From a bacterium (lineage in GTDB: Bacteria > Cyanobacteriota > Vampirovibrionia > Obscuribacterales > Obscuribacteraceae), in the NCBI GenBank assembly GCA_030431355.1, contig JAUIJG010000327.1:1-6031 (forward strand): 6,031 nt of DNA. The letters are read 5' to 3'. The translations under genes were made by a program, and so were the position numbers. The notes under the pieces are model-generated. The model saw only the letters and a list, made by a program, of their open reading frames with translations, had not been told where the DNA came from and made no database searches. Below are positions 1-6,031 of this stretch, one piece after another; the first letter of the stretch is position 1; every line of letters begins with the position of its first letter.

Positions 1-968
1 GCAATCTGCAGGCAGCCCACCAATACTTCAGCCGCGCCCTCAGGGCGATTCGAGGCTATGAACAGGGGTCCGACAAAGAGATAGCCACCCTGGCTCGACT
101 AGCCGATATTTCTCTGAAGGAGAACAGGACTACCGAGGCAGAGAATTACTATGCCGGTATTATTCGATTATACAGAGAGAAGAAGAATAAGAAGATGGAA
201 GCTGATGCCATCGATTGGCTCGATGGGTTGAGCTACAGCTTTCTCTCCTATGATAAAGCGAGTGGCGATTACAAAGCGGACTTAGCTAAGCGGGAACGGT
301 TTCTTTTGAATGCTCTAAAACTGAAAGAGATGGCTTTGAGCAATAAGAACGTTGTGGAGATACTCAGAGCCCTGACGGTTCACTACGGCTCCACGAAAAA
401 CTACAAGGAAGCCGAAAAGTATGCCTTGATACTGGTAAAGCGAGATCAGCGGCTCAATGGATTCGAAACTGAACTGGTGGCAATGGAGCTATTTAACCTG
501 GCAAATATCAAGGAGAATCTTGGAAAGTACGCTCAAGCCGAGTCCTATTACAGGCAGTCCTTAGCTATTTTATTGACCAGGGAGGTATCCGACCCAAAAG
601 TCATTCCGAATATCAGAACCAGCCTCTCTCGCTGTTTGTTGAAATCCGGCCAGACAGAGTTGGCTGAGAAAGAGGCGCGTACTGCATTTTCTGACCTGAT
701 GGCAATACCCGGTGGAGCCGCACTGTACACGGTGGAAGCCAGACGGGTTCTGGCTGAATTGGCTGTGAGGCAGGGGCGATACAAAGAAGCAGCGGTCCAA
801 GAGGAGAGCATTATCAAAATCATTGACCGGGAGAGGGGCACCAACAATCCTATGTATCTGGACGATATGAAAACCCTGGTCAAGGTCTATAAAAAGATGG
901 GCCGGGATAAAGAAGCCCGTCGGGTAAGCGAGAAAGCTGCTTATATCGAGACTTTGATGAAAAAATAG
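1..968 (+). CDS. TPR-repeat protein, N-terminus cut by window edge
   Basis: The reading frame is open from base 3 to the TAG at 966-968, giving 321 visible residues. An ATG at 195 exists, but the 64 residues before it read as good helical TPR sequence (for example AAHQYFSRALRAIR and TEAENYYAGIIRLY), so the gene almost certainly begins upstream of the window. About seven helix-turn-helix repeats with a pitch near 40 residues can be seen, with typical TPR signatures such as LANIKENLGKYAQAESYYRQ, YGSTKNYKEAEKYA and YKKMGRDKEARRVSEKA. The style resembles kinesin-light-chain-like TPR_12 arrays. TPR arrays bind other proteins; no catalytic domain is visible, and the partner cannot be told from sequence. 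The visible part has no signal peptide or membrane segment, but the missing N-terminus could carry either. It converges on the metalloprotease gene, which also has TPR-like helices. The TPR call is secure; the function is unknown. Confidence 0.85.
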   Translation, partial: NLQAAHQYFSRALRAIRGYEQGSDKEIATLARLADISLKENRTTEAENYYAGIIRLYREKKNKKMEADAIDWLDGLSYSFLSYDKASGDYKADLAKRERFLLNALKLKEMALSNKNVVEILRALTVHYGSTKNYKEAEKYALILVKRDQRLNGFETELVAMELFNLANIKENLGKYAQAESYYRQSLAILLTREVSDPKVIPNIRTSLSRCLLKSGQTELAEKEARTAFSDLMAIPGGAALYTVEARRVLAELAVRQGRYKEAAVQEESIIKIIDRERGTNNPMYLDDMKTLVKVYKKMGRDKEARRVSEKAAYIETLMKK

Positions 969-1001
969 TTCCAGCCTAGCCTACCTACCCTCCTATCTGG
1001 A

Positions 1002-2039
1002 TCACCAGGCCATATCGGGTTGAAGACTGTACAGCGCTCTTAAAGTGGCTTTGTCGTTGTTTGAAATCCCCGGAACTTTAGAGCCGTTTATTTGATACAT
1101 CTTGGCACTCATGATGTCATCGCCGTTCGGACTGTGGGAGCCCAGACCGAAGGCGTGGCCGAATTCGTGGGTGGCGTGCGCCCTGGGTAGGTCTCCTCCG
1201 ACTATATTTCTATATTGACCGGTGTAGAGTTGCATGATCACTTTTCCGCTGCCTCCTCGGCTGGTGGCAAAATAGCTGGTCAGTCCCTTCATGTCTCCTC
1301 CGGCGGTGAATTTTGGCGTCCAGAGTACGACTATGTCGGCTTTATTAGGATCGTTTGTGAATGCATATTTGAAAAGACCTTCTCGAACCGCCCAGTCCCA
1401 GCTCCTGAGACCTGACATGGCGTTGGAATAGTGACCTCCGCCGAAAGACCTTTCCTTCACCAGTGTGGAGGCGAAGCGACCTGATTTGAACAGGCTCTGG
1501 AAATACTTGATGTCGCTTATGTTCATGCTTTTGCCCTGGTACTGCTTCGGTAGAGCCAGACCGCGGGAAATATAAACATAGATGACCGGATGCTTCTGGA
1601 TGTCCCACCGACACAACAAACCCTGGCTGTTCAAAGCGCTGTAAGGATGAATACTGGAATATTTGAGGATGTTCACCAGGGCCCTTTTGGTAACCACCGA
1701 ATGTTTTAAGCCGTTCATAACGACTATCCGGGTCATGGAATCGACGAAGAGTTTCTGATTGCCGGTATAAAGTGCAGCAGTTCCCAGATAGAACTGGCAG
1801 CTGTTGTTTCGGTTCGCGAGCTGGCAAGCTTTTGAAAAACTGGAGACAGCGTCCTGGTATTTTTTTCCTGCGAATTGAGCCCTGCCCTGGTCAAAATATT
1901 TCTGGGCCACAGGGGACATTTTTCTTTTCCCATGGGCTGCCAGGACCGGGGAAAATAAGGTCAGATTGATAAATTGAAGAGTAAGAAAAAAAATGGCAAG
2001 CAAAAATAAACTCACCAGAGAAGAATTAGTCCTTCGCAT
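1002..2039 (-). CDS. Exported matrixin-like (M10-type) zinc metalloprotease with TPR-like N-terminal region
   Basis: 345 residues, ATG start, TGA stop. Residues 1-35 form a signal peptide: basic MRR, a long hydrophobic core, then PVLAA with probable cleavage near VLA/AHG, so the protein is probably exported. Residues about 43-95 look like one or two TPR helix pairs (FDQGRAQFAGKKYQDAVSSF). The C-terminal half is the protease: ADIVVLW near 234-240, then HEFGHAFGLGSH at 291-302, with H291, E292 and H295 as ligands and general base. A Met-turn follows (DDIMSA, M310), then a closing helix NDKATLRALY typical of matrixins. The third histidine is H302, one residue later than in the classical HExxHxxGxxH spacing; position 301 is Ser. 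The gap from H302 to the Met-turn is normal, so the fold is probably intact. No cysteine-switch propeptide is seen. A GGAG lies 12 nt before the start, and the membrane-protein gene lies 28 bp upstream. The substrate is unknown. Confidence 0.85.
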   Translation of the reverse strand: MRRTNSSLVSLFLLAIFFLTLQFINLTLFSPVLAAHGKRKMSPVAQKYFDQGRAQFAGKKYQDAVSSFSKACQLANRNNSCQFYLGTAALYTGNQKLFVDSMTRIVVMNGLKHSVVTKRALVNILKYSSIHPYSALNSQGLLCRWDIQKHPVIYVYISRGLALPKQYQGKSMNISDIKYFQSLFKSGRFASTLVKERSFGGGHYSNAMSGLRSWDWAVREGLFKYAFTNDPNKADIVVLWTPKFTAGGDMKGLTSYFATSRGGSGKVIMQLYTGQYRNIVGGDLPRAHATHEFGHAFGLGSHSPNGDDIMSAKMYQINGSKVPGISNNDKATLRALYSLQPDMAW

Positions 2040-2051
2040 AAAGCCGGTCTA

Positions 2052-2055
2052 CTCC
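2052..2055 (-). promoter_or_regulatory. Probable ribosome binding site of the metalloprotease gene
   Basis: On the - strand a GGAG core lies 12 nt before the ATG at 2039-2037, within the 28-bp gap after the membrane-protein stop codon. The spacing is longer than the usual 5-9 nt. It supports this start, because the encoded N-terminus is immediately a good signal peptide. Confidence 0.45.
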
Positions 2056-2067
2056 AGAGTTTTGAAT

Positions 2068-2457
2068 TTAGTTGCCCAGACTCAGTACAAGAAAGGCAAA
2101 CAAAATTCCAGCTATGAACGAGCACATTATAATATGCCAGACCAGATTAACCTGTCTGGAATTCATACTTCTTACAATGCCTATTCGCGCGGCGATGTAG
2201 AGACAGGCGCTGAAATAGGCCATTAAAGCGACCAGCAGTCTGACGATTCCGCCGGTGAAAGAGACAAAGACAAGGGCCACTGCCAGTCCCGGCACCAACC
2301 AGATAGTCCACGGGTCAGACTTTCTAATGTTTTTGCCTTCTTCATTGACCGAAGCACGAATCTTTGTGTATGAGGCTTTGACGTTGTCTAGAAAACCCAG
2401 GCGCGGAACTTGCTGCGGGGTTTCCATATTCTCCGGTGCGTTTGATTCTGTGGCCAT
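2068..2457 (-). CDS. Small membrane protein, three predicted transmembrane segments, unknown function
   Basis: 129 residues, ATG start, TAA stop. I do not recognise a family. The first 48 residues are hydrophilic and mixed-charge (Pro/Gln/Glu-rich, then KASYTKIRASVNEEGKNIRKSD) and probably cytoplasmic. Three hydrophobic stretches follow, at about 51-69, 72-91 and 105-127, separated by a very short turn near GG69-70 and by a basic loop (ARIGIVRSMNSRQ). No catalytic motif, lipobox or cleavable signal peptide is visible. Base composition and codon use look like those of the neighbours. The gene comes first after the 107-bp intergenic gap and sits 28 bp before the secreted metalloprotease in the same direction, so the two are probably co-transcribed. 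A role linked to that protease (anchor, regulator or envelope partner) is only an inference from position. The start has no strong Shine-Dalgarno; a GGAT lies 8 nt upstream. Confidence 0.75.
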   Translation of the reverse strand: MATESNAPENMETPQQVPRLGFLDNVKASYTKIRASVNEEGKNIRKSDPWTIWLVPGLAVALVFVSFTGGIVRLLVALMAYFSACLYIAARIGIVRSMNSRQVNLVWHIIMCSFIAGILFAFLVLSLGN

Positions 2458-2478
2458 GGCATCATCCGAACACGATCT

Positions 2479-2484
2479 ATAATA
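2479..2484 (-). promoter_or_regulatory. Possible -10 element for the membrane-protein/protease pair
   Basis: On the - strand TATTAT lies in an AT-rich stretch 21 nt before the ATG at 2457. This would place a transcript start roughly 15 nt before the start codon. No convincing -35 hexamer is found 16-18 bp upstream, so the call rests on one hexamer plus its position in the only sizeable gap. Confidence 0.2.
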
Positions 2485-2534
2485 ATGATTCTAGCAACAG
2501 ATTTGCTTATGCATACTATATAAACCCATATTGC

Positions 2535-2558
2535 CGGGATGGATTTGGAGAAATCCCG
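2535..2558 (-). terminator. Weak hairpin just after nth, possible terminator or attenuator
   Basis: On the - strand CGGGAT (2558-2553) pairs perfectly with ATCCCG (2540-2535) around a 12-nt loop. An alternative 6-bp stem, GGATTT/AAATCC with loop CTCC, competes for the same bases. It starts 6 nt after the nth TGA. No run of U follows, so it is not a canonical intrinsic terminator; it could be a weak terminator, an mRNA 3' end stabiliser or chance. Confidence 0.3.
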
Positions 2559-2564
2559 ATTAAA

Positions 2565-3263
2565 TCAGGCTTCTGAGCTGGGGCATAGATTATTTATCGG
2601 GCATTGAACGCAATCCGGTTTGCGGGCATAGCATAGTCTTCGTCCATGCCAGATTATGGTTATGGATAACTTTGTCCAATCTTCCTTCGGGAAAAGTTTT
2701 TGCAAATCCAGCTCGATTTTGTAGGGGTCGCTTTGCTTGGTAAAGCCAAGTCGTTTGGAAAGTCTCTGGACATGGGTGTCGACTGTCCAACCCGGCACAC
2801 CAAATGCAACACCAAGAACTACATTGGCAGTCTTCCGTCCTACTCCCGGTAGTTTGATCAACTCTTCCAGGCTGTCAGGCACTATGCCATCATAGTTCTC
2901 CACCAGGGCCTGGGCGCATTGTTGTATGTTGTTTGCTTTTGCGTTGTAATAGCCCGTAGCTCTAATCAATTCCTTGAGATCATCGAGGGAGCCCTGGGCG
3001 AGATCTATCGCTCTGGGATATTTTTTGAACAGGTTTGCTGTTACCTTATTGACCTGAACATCGGTGGTTTGTGCTGAGAGAATCACCGAAATCAATAACT
3101 GGAAGGTGTCTTTGTAATTCAATTCGCAGTCGGCGTCCGGATACAAAATCTTGAGGCCGTCAGCTATCTGGCCTGCTGTTTTTTTAGTAACTAATTTGAC
3201 CGACTTCTCCTTCTTGGTTTTTGAAGGTGATTTCGATCTGGTTTTTTCTGTGCTCTTTTTCAT
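2565..3263 (-). CDS. nth: Endonuclease III, [4Fe-4S] DNA glycosylase/AP lyase
   Basis: 232 residues. The enzyme removes oxidised pyrimidines from DNA and cleaves the abasic strand by beta-elimination in base excision repair. The conserved SAQTTD is at 63-68. The helix-hairpin-helix LPGVGRKTA is at 138-146 with catalytic Lys144, and VDTHV follows with catalytic Asp162; their 18-residue separation equals that of E. coli K120/D138. The C-terminal iron-sulfur cluster ligands are Cys211, 218, 221 and 227 with the canonical C-x6-C-x2-C-x5-C spacing. All key residues are present, so an active enzyme is expected. It carries a Lys/Ser/Thr-rich N-terminal extension of about 24 residues compared with E. 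coli Nth. No other ATG, GTG or TTG occurs in frame before residue 40, so the extension belongs to the protein. The ATG overlaps the ispE TGA by 4 nt (ATGA) and has no Shine-Dalgarno, which points to translational coupling. Confidence 0.96.
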   Translation of the reverse strand: MKKSTEKTRSKSPSKTKKEKSVKLVTKKTAGQIADGLKILYPDADCELNYKDTFQLLISVILSAQTTDVQVNKVTANLFKKYPRAIDLAQGSLDDLKELIRATGYYNAKANNIQQCAQALVENYDGIVPDSLEELIKLPGVGRKTANVVLGVAFGVPGWTVDTHVQRLSKRLGFTKQSDPYKIELDLQKLFPKEDWTKLSITIIWHGRRLCYARKPDCVQCPINNLCPSSEA

Positions 3264-4225
3264 GGTTCAAGAATTCTAGCACTATCCTTTGTCGATCTGA
3301 CCACATGGATATCTAAGGAACCATGTTTGAAATAGTTCGCACCGGGGTTGTTCATTCTCTCTGCCACAAGAGCGCGAGCCACACGATTGGCGGAGTTTAA
3401 ATTAGGTACGGTGCCGTAAATAGTTGGTCCACTACCGGTGAGGTTGACTGTCCAGCAGCCAAATTCCAGTAATTTTGATCTTAACTCTGCCATCTCCGGA
3501 TGAATATCAAAATAGACACTTTCAAAATCATTGGACAAATTTTTGTAAAACAGTTCCAGATCCCCTGTGGAAAGAGCGGCCAGAGCGGCTCTACTCTTAG
3601 AGCTCGCTTTGAAATCCTCGCTTTTCCTCGACTGATCGTAGGTTTTAAACATGAGAGGTGTTGAGATCGAAAGATTCTTCGGCTTCACCAGCACCATATG
3701 AAGTGATGGGAAAAGATCCGTGCTCTCTAGCTTGTCTCCTCTTTCGGTGCCCAGACAGAGACCGCCGGCCAAAGCAAAGGGTACATCGGCACCAAGTTCT
3801 GCGGCCAGTCTCAGCAGCCTCTTTTCTGAGAACTTATTGTCGAAAGCCTGGTTCATAGCCACCAGAGTCGCTGCCGCGTCCGCGCTACCGCCGGCGAGAC
3901 CAGCTTCAATCGGAATCGCCTTCTCCACGTCTGCCACCACTTCAAACATCTGGGAATCGACATCTGTAAAAGCATCAAAAAACTTTCTTATAGTTTTTGA
4001 CACCAGGTTGGTATCGTCCATGGGAAAATGCCCGGGAACAGAGCTTTCATAGTTTCTCAAACTGAATTTGCTTTTCTGAGATCGGCTTATTTCCAGGGTG
4101 ATATGGTCAAAGAGATCCACGGAGTGGAGGAGTGTTTCCACTTCATGATATCCGTCTGAGCGGGTACCGAGAATCTCGAAGGTGAGGTTTACTTTTGCTG
4201 CTGCTCTGGCTCTGAATCGCTTCAA
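3260..4225 (-). CDS. ispE: 4-diphosphocytidyl-2-C-methyl-D-erythritol kinase (MEP pathway)
   Basis: 321 residues. This cytosolic GHMP-family kinase phosphorylates the 2-hydroxyl of CDP-methylerythritol with ATP, a middle step of isoprenoid precursor synthesis. Visible motifs are AAAKVNL at 8-14 with catalytic Lys11, SDGYHEV at 23-29, the glycine-rich ATP loop GLAGGSADAA at 109-118, LGADVPF at 144-150 with catalytic Asp147, and the C-terminal GSGPTIYG at 264-271. Length is slightly above the usual 280-310. The start is TTG at 4225-4223. It is the first usable start after an in-frame TAA, and it puts the catalytic lysine about ten residues in, as in the family. A GGA lies 9 nt upstream. The gene begins 6 nt after rsmA ends and overlaps nth by 4 nt. 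In Gram-positive genomes rsmA and ispE are also frequently neighbours. Confidence 0.96.
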   Translation of the reverse strand: MKRFRARAAAKVNLTFEILGTRSDGYHEVETLLHSVDLFDHITLEISRSQKSKFSLRNYESSVPGHFPMDDTNLVSKTIRKFFDAFTDVDSQMFEVVADVEKAIPIEAGLAGGSADAAATLVAMNQAFDNKFSEKRLLRLAAELGADVPFALAGGLCLGTERGDKLESTDLFPSLHMVLVKPKNLSISTPLMFKTYDQSRKSEDFKASSKSRAALAALSTGDLELFYKNLSNDFESVYFDIHPEMAELRSKLLEFGCWTVNLTGSGPTIYGTVPNLNSANRVARALVAERMNNPGANYFKHGSLDIHVVRSTKDSARILEP

Positions 4226-4231
4226 GATCTT

Positions 4232-5107
4232 TTATCCGGTCTTTTGGTCCATCTCTTCCAGCAAGTCCACCAACTGTGCGAATTTCTCAAGGGAAAGGTC
4301 TTCCGCCCTGGCATGGGGGCTGACATTCAACTCCTGAAAGAGTGTGCGGTAGTCGTTTTCATCCAGGTTCAGAAATTGGAGATTGTTTTTCAGCATCTTT
4401 CTTCGCTGCTTAAATCCTGCGCTGATAATCTTCTTCATCAAGGGTAGATTGTCTACGCTAATAGGTGGTGCTTCCAGCGGATCTAAAAACACCACGGCGG
4501 AGGTCACTTCCGGCACCGGATAAAATGCCTCGGGAGGCACTGTCATTAATATCTCTGCGTCGAAATAATAACTCTTTAAGAGGGTGAGTTGAGAAAAGGC
4601 TTTGCTTCCCGGGCTGGCTACCAGGCGTTTGGCCACCTCCATCTGGATAGTCATCACCACCCGATCGATCTTCGATAGCCAGGCAGATGGTTTACCAAGC
4701 TCTCCAAACAACTTTCCGATTATGGGGCTGGTTATCTGATAGGGGATGTTGCCTACTATTTTTATCCTCTCAGCCTCTATGGAGGACAGATCAAAATCAA
4801 GGAAGTCCGCTTGAATCACTTTTACGGACTTTATCCCTTGTTTTGTAAGTTTCTCGGCAAGGGTACGGTCCAACTCTATGGCATCTATTTTTACACCCAG
4901 GGCACTGGCTCTTGCGCTCAAGACTTTTGTGAGAAAACCAAGACCTGGACCTATTTCTACAATATGATCGCCTTCTTCAATGTCGACGGCGTCGGCTATT
5001 CTCTCTAGCAATTCCAGATCCACGAAGAAGTTTTGTCCGAGCTTCTTGTTAGCACGGATCTTTTTGGCCTGTCTCAGCAATAGATCGCTGCTTAAGATTT
5101 CAGGCAA
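4232..5107 (-). CDS. rsmA: 16S rRNA dimethyladenosine transferase RsmA (KsgA)
   Basis: 291 residues. The enzyme uses S-adenosylmethionine to dimethylate two adjacent adenines in the 3'-terminal helix (helix 45) of 16S rRNA late in small-subunit assembly. Family signatures appear in order: KKLGQNFFVD at 21-30, SAM-binding motif I EIGPGLGFLT at 51-60, acidic ribose-binding IELD at 77-80, QADFLDF at 99-105, the catalytic NIPY at 120-123, FKQRRKML at 232-239 and the C-terminal HARAEDLS at 265-272. Length fits the family (about 270-290). The start is TTG at 5107-5105, just 4 nt after the stop of the upstream gene, with a GGAGG 12 nt before it. The next in-frame start is a TTG at codon 10, which would also keep all motifs, so the exact N-terminus is slightly uncertain. 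Confidence 0.96.
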   Translation of the reverse strand: MPEILSSDLLLRQAKKIRANKKLGQNFFVDLELLERIADAVDIEEGDHIVEIGPGLGFLTKVLSARASALGVKIDAIELDRTLAEKLTKQGIKSVKVIQADFLDFDLSSIEAERIKIVGNIPYQITSPIIGKLFGELGKPSAWLSKIDRVVMTIQMEVAKRLVASPGSKAFSQLTLLKSYYFDAEILMTVPPEAFYPVPEVTSAVVFLDPLEAPPISVDNLPLMKKIISAGFKQRRKMLKNNLQFLNLDENDYRTLFQELNVSPHARAEDLSLEKFAQLVDLLEEMDQKTG

Positions 5108-5111
5108 TCTT

Positions 5112-6031
5112 CTAGCTTGCCTCCAGGGAGTTCATATCTTTGGAATCCAGCTCTTTGATATTACCTTTGGTATCTGACTTTGAATCTGATTCTTTCGATT
5201 GAGATTCTTCACCTTCGGTTTCATCAATTTCCGTCTCTTCTTCTTCTTTCTTTATCAAGCGAAGTTTGATGATTCGGTGGCGGTCAGCCTCTTCGATTCG
5301 CATCAAATAAGAGTCCGATTCAACTTCATCACCTTCTTCCGGCTCCCGTCCTAATAGACCGAATACATGGCCGCCAAGGGTGTTGAACTGTTCGTCTTCA
5401 ATATTCGTTTCCAGTTTTTCGTTGACGTCTTCCAGGTCAATTCTTGCGTCGACCAGAAGAGAGCCGTCTTCGGCCGGTTGAATCATTTGCTCTTCTGTAT
5501 CATGTTCGTCTTCGATCTCTCCTACCAGTTCCTCGAGGAGGTCTTCGAATGTGACCATTCCTTCGGTGCCGCCATGTTCATCGACAACGATGGCCATATG
5601 GGTTTTCGATAGTTTGAATTCTCCCAGGAGATCTCCCAGGCTCTTGTTCTCCGGCACAATCACAATCGGCCGGGCCAGTTCACGCACGGCTATGTTTTGT
5701 TTGCCGTCCACGAAAGCTTTCATTCCGTCCCGAATATGAACAAAACCAAAAATGCTGTCCACGTCTTCTTCATAGACCGGGATTCGGGAATGTCCGTGTT
5801 CCAGGGCCAGATCAACGAAATCCTTGACCGGTTTGTCAGCGGCCAGCACTTTCATGTCTCGTCTGGGAGTCATGATCTCACTGGCTACGGTGTCGGCGAA
5901 TTCAAACACCGAATGGAGCATCTCCTCCTCTTCTTCTTCCAGAACACCCTCTTCATGGCTGGCTGAAACCAACATTTTTAGCTCTTCTTCCGAGTGCACC
6001 AGGTGGTGGGATGGGGGATCTTGAATATTGA
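5112..6031 (-). CDS. CNNM/CorC/HlyC-family CBS-domain protein, N-terminus cut by window edge
   Basis: 305 residues are visible and the frame is still open at the window edge. The GTG at 5999-5997 is an internal valine: preceding codons give [10 protein letters not shown], and [14 protein letters not shown] is the usual linker between the DUF21 (CNNM) membrane domain and the CBS pair. Visible domains are the [14 protein letters not shown] helix at 13-45, IMTPRRDM at 52-59 opening CBS1 (about 52-110), CBS2 (about 115-175, including [20 protein letters not shown]), and the CorC/HlyC C-terminal domain (about 187-260, including [16 protein letters not shown] and FNTLGG). A low-complexity Glu/Ser/Lys/Asp tail of about 45 residues ends the protein. 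Members are implicated in Mg2+ (or Co2+) efflux and resistance, with the CBS pair as nucleotide/Mg sensor; the older name 'hemolysin' is misleading. The missing membrane domain is expected in the adjacent sequence. It lies 4 nt upstream of rsmA. Confidence 0.92.
   Translation of the reverse strand, partial: NIQDPPSHHLVHSEEELKMLVSASHEEGVLEEEEEEMLHSVFEFADTVASEIMTPRRDMKVLAADKPVKDFVDLALEHGHSRIPVYEEDVDSIFGFVHIRDGMKAFVDGKQNIAVRELARPIVIVPENKSLGDLLGEFKLSKTHMAIVVDEHGGTEGMVTFEDLLEELVGEIEDEHDTEEQMIQPAEDGSLLVDARIDLEDVNEKLETNIEDEQFNTLGGHVFGLLGREPEEGDEVESDSYLMRIEEADRHRIIKLRLIKKEEEETEIDETEGEESQSKESDSKSDTKGNIKELDSKDMNSLEAS
5120..5124 (-). promoter_or_regulatory. Shine-Dalgarno of rsmA inside the upstream gene
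   Basis: A perfect GGAGG on the - strand sits in the last codons of the CNNM/CorC-like gene, 12 nt before the TTG of rsmA. With a TTG start and a 4-nt intergenic distance, this is the main sequence support for the start chosen. Confidence 0.5.

Larger units (their letters stand above)
2458..2564. other. Intergenic gap between nth and the membrane-protein gene
   Basis: This is the longest non-coding stretch in the window (107 bp). On the - strand it begins at the nth stop with a weak hairpin and continues as AT-rich sequence up to the membrane-protein ATG. It is the most likely place for transcription to stop after the housekeeping cluster and restart for the membrane-protein/protease pair. 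No operator-like inverted repeat, riboswitch or small ORF is evident. Confidence 0.6.

Noticed and set aside
195..197. ATG as start of the TPR gene, preceded by a purine-rich stretch
   Set aside because: The frame is open back to base 3 and the upstream 64 residues continue the TPR pattern, so this is an internal methionine.
548..883. Open frame of 111 codons antisense to the TPR gene
   Set aside because: It is covered by a clear TPR coding region on the + strand and its product looks like random composition.
997..1008. Small hairpin CTGG-ATCA-CCAG between the convergent TPR and protease genes
   Set aside because: Only four base pairs, partly inside the protease coding end, and without a U-tract on either strand; not enough for a bidirectional terminator.
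1345..1827. A 160-codon open frame on the - strand inside the metalloprotease gene
   Set aside because: It lies entirely within the protease gene in another frame, and its translation shows no domain or membrane pattern.
1993..2226. Open frame of 77 codons on the + strand across the membrane-protein/protease junction
   Set aside because: It is antisense to two well-supported genes, has no visible ribosome site, and its product has no recognisable feature.
5997..5999. GTG as start of the CBS-domain protein
   Set aside because: The frame stays open to the window edge and the preceding residues match the linker that follows the DUF21 membrane domain in this family.

Overview
This is a bacterial chromosomal window with seven protein-coding genes and almost no non-coding space; the largest gap is 107 bp. 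There is one + strand gene at the left edge and six - strand genes filling the rest. No RNA gene, insertion sequence, CRISPR array, attachment site or origin could be supported. The genes at both edges run off the window: a TPR protein on the left lacks its N-terminus, and a CNNM/CorC-type CBS protein on the right lacks its N-terminal membrane domain.

From the right edge leftwards, following transcription of the - strand, four genes form a packed housekeeping cluster: a CNNM/CorC-family CBS-domain protein, rsmA (16S rRNA dimethyladenosine transferase), ispE (MEP-pathway kinase) and nth (endonuclease III). The junctions are 4 nt, 6 nt and a 4-nt ATGA overlap, so one transcript with translational coupling is likely. 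Both rsmA and ispE start with TTG. After a 107-bp gap holding a weak hairpin and an AT-rich stretch, a second pair follows: a 129-residue three-helix membrane protein of unknown function and, 28 bp later, an exported matrixin-like zinc metalloprotease. The metalloprotease gene ends tail to tail, 33 bp away from the TPR gene.

The cluster joins unrelated core functions (ribosome maturation, isoprenoid synthesis, base excision repair), as bacterial housekeeping operons often do. The left half looks more lineage-specific: a TPR protein, an orphan membrane protein and a secreted protease with TPR-like helices. A GC content near 50%, the MEP pathway, KLC-like TPR repeats and a matrixin-like protease recalling those of cyanobacteria would fit a member of the Cyanobacteria/Vampirovibrionia (Melainabacteria, e.g. 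Obscuribacterales) assemblage. That placement is a guess from style, not a demonstrated affiliation.

No clear new biological system is visible. The most interesting element is the secreted metalloprotease, whose third zinc-binding histidine is displaced by one residue relative to the classical metzincin motif, together with its co-directional membrane-protein partner.
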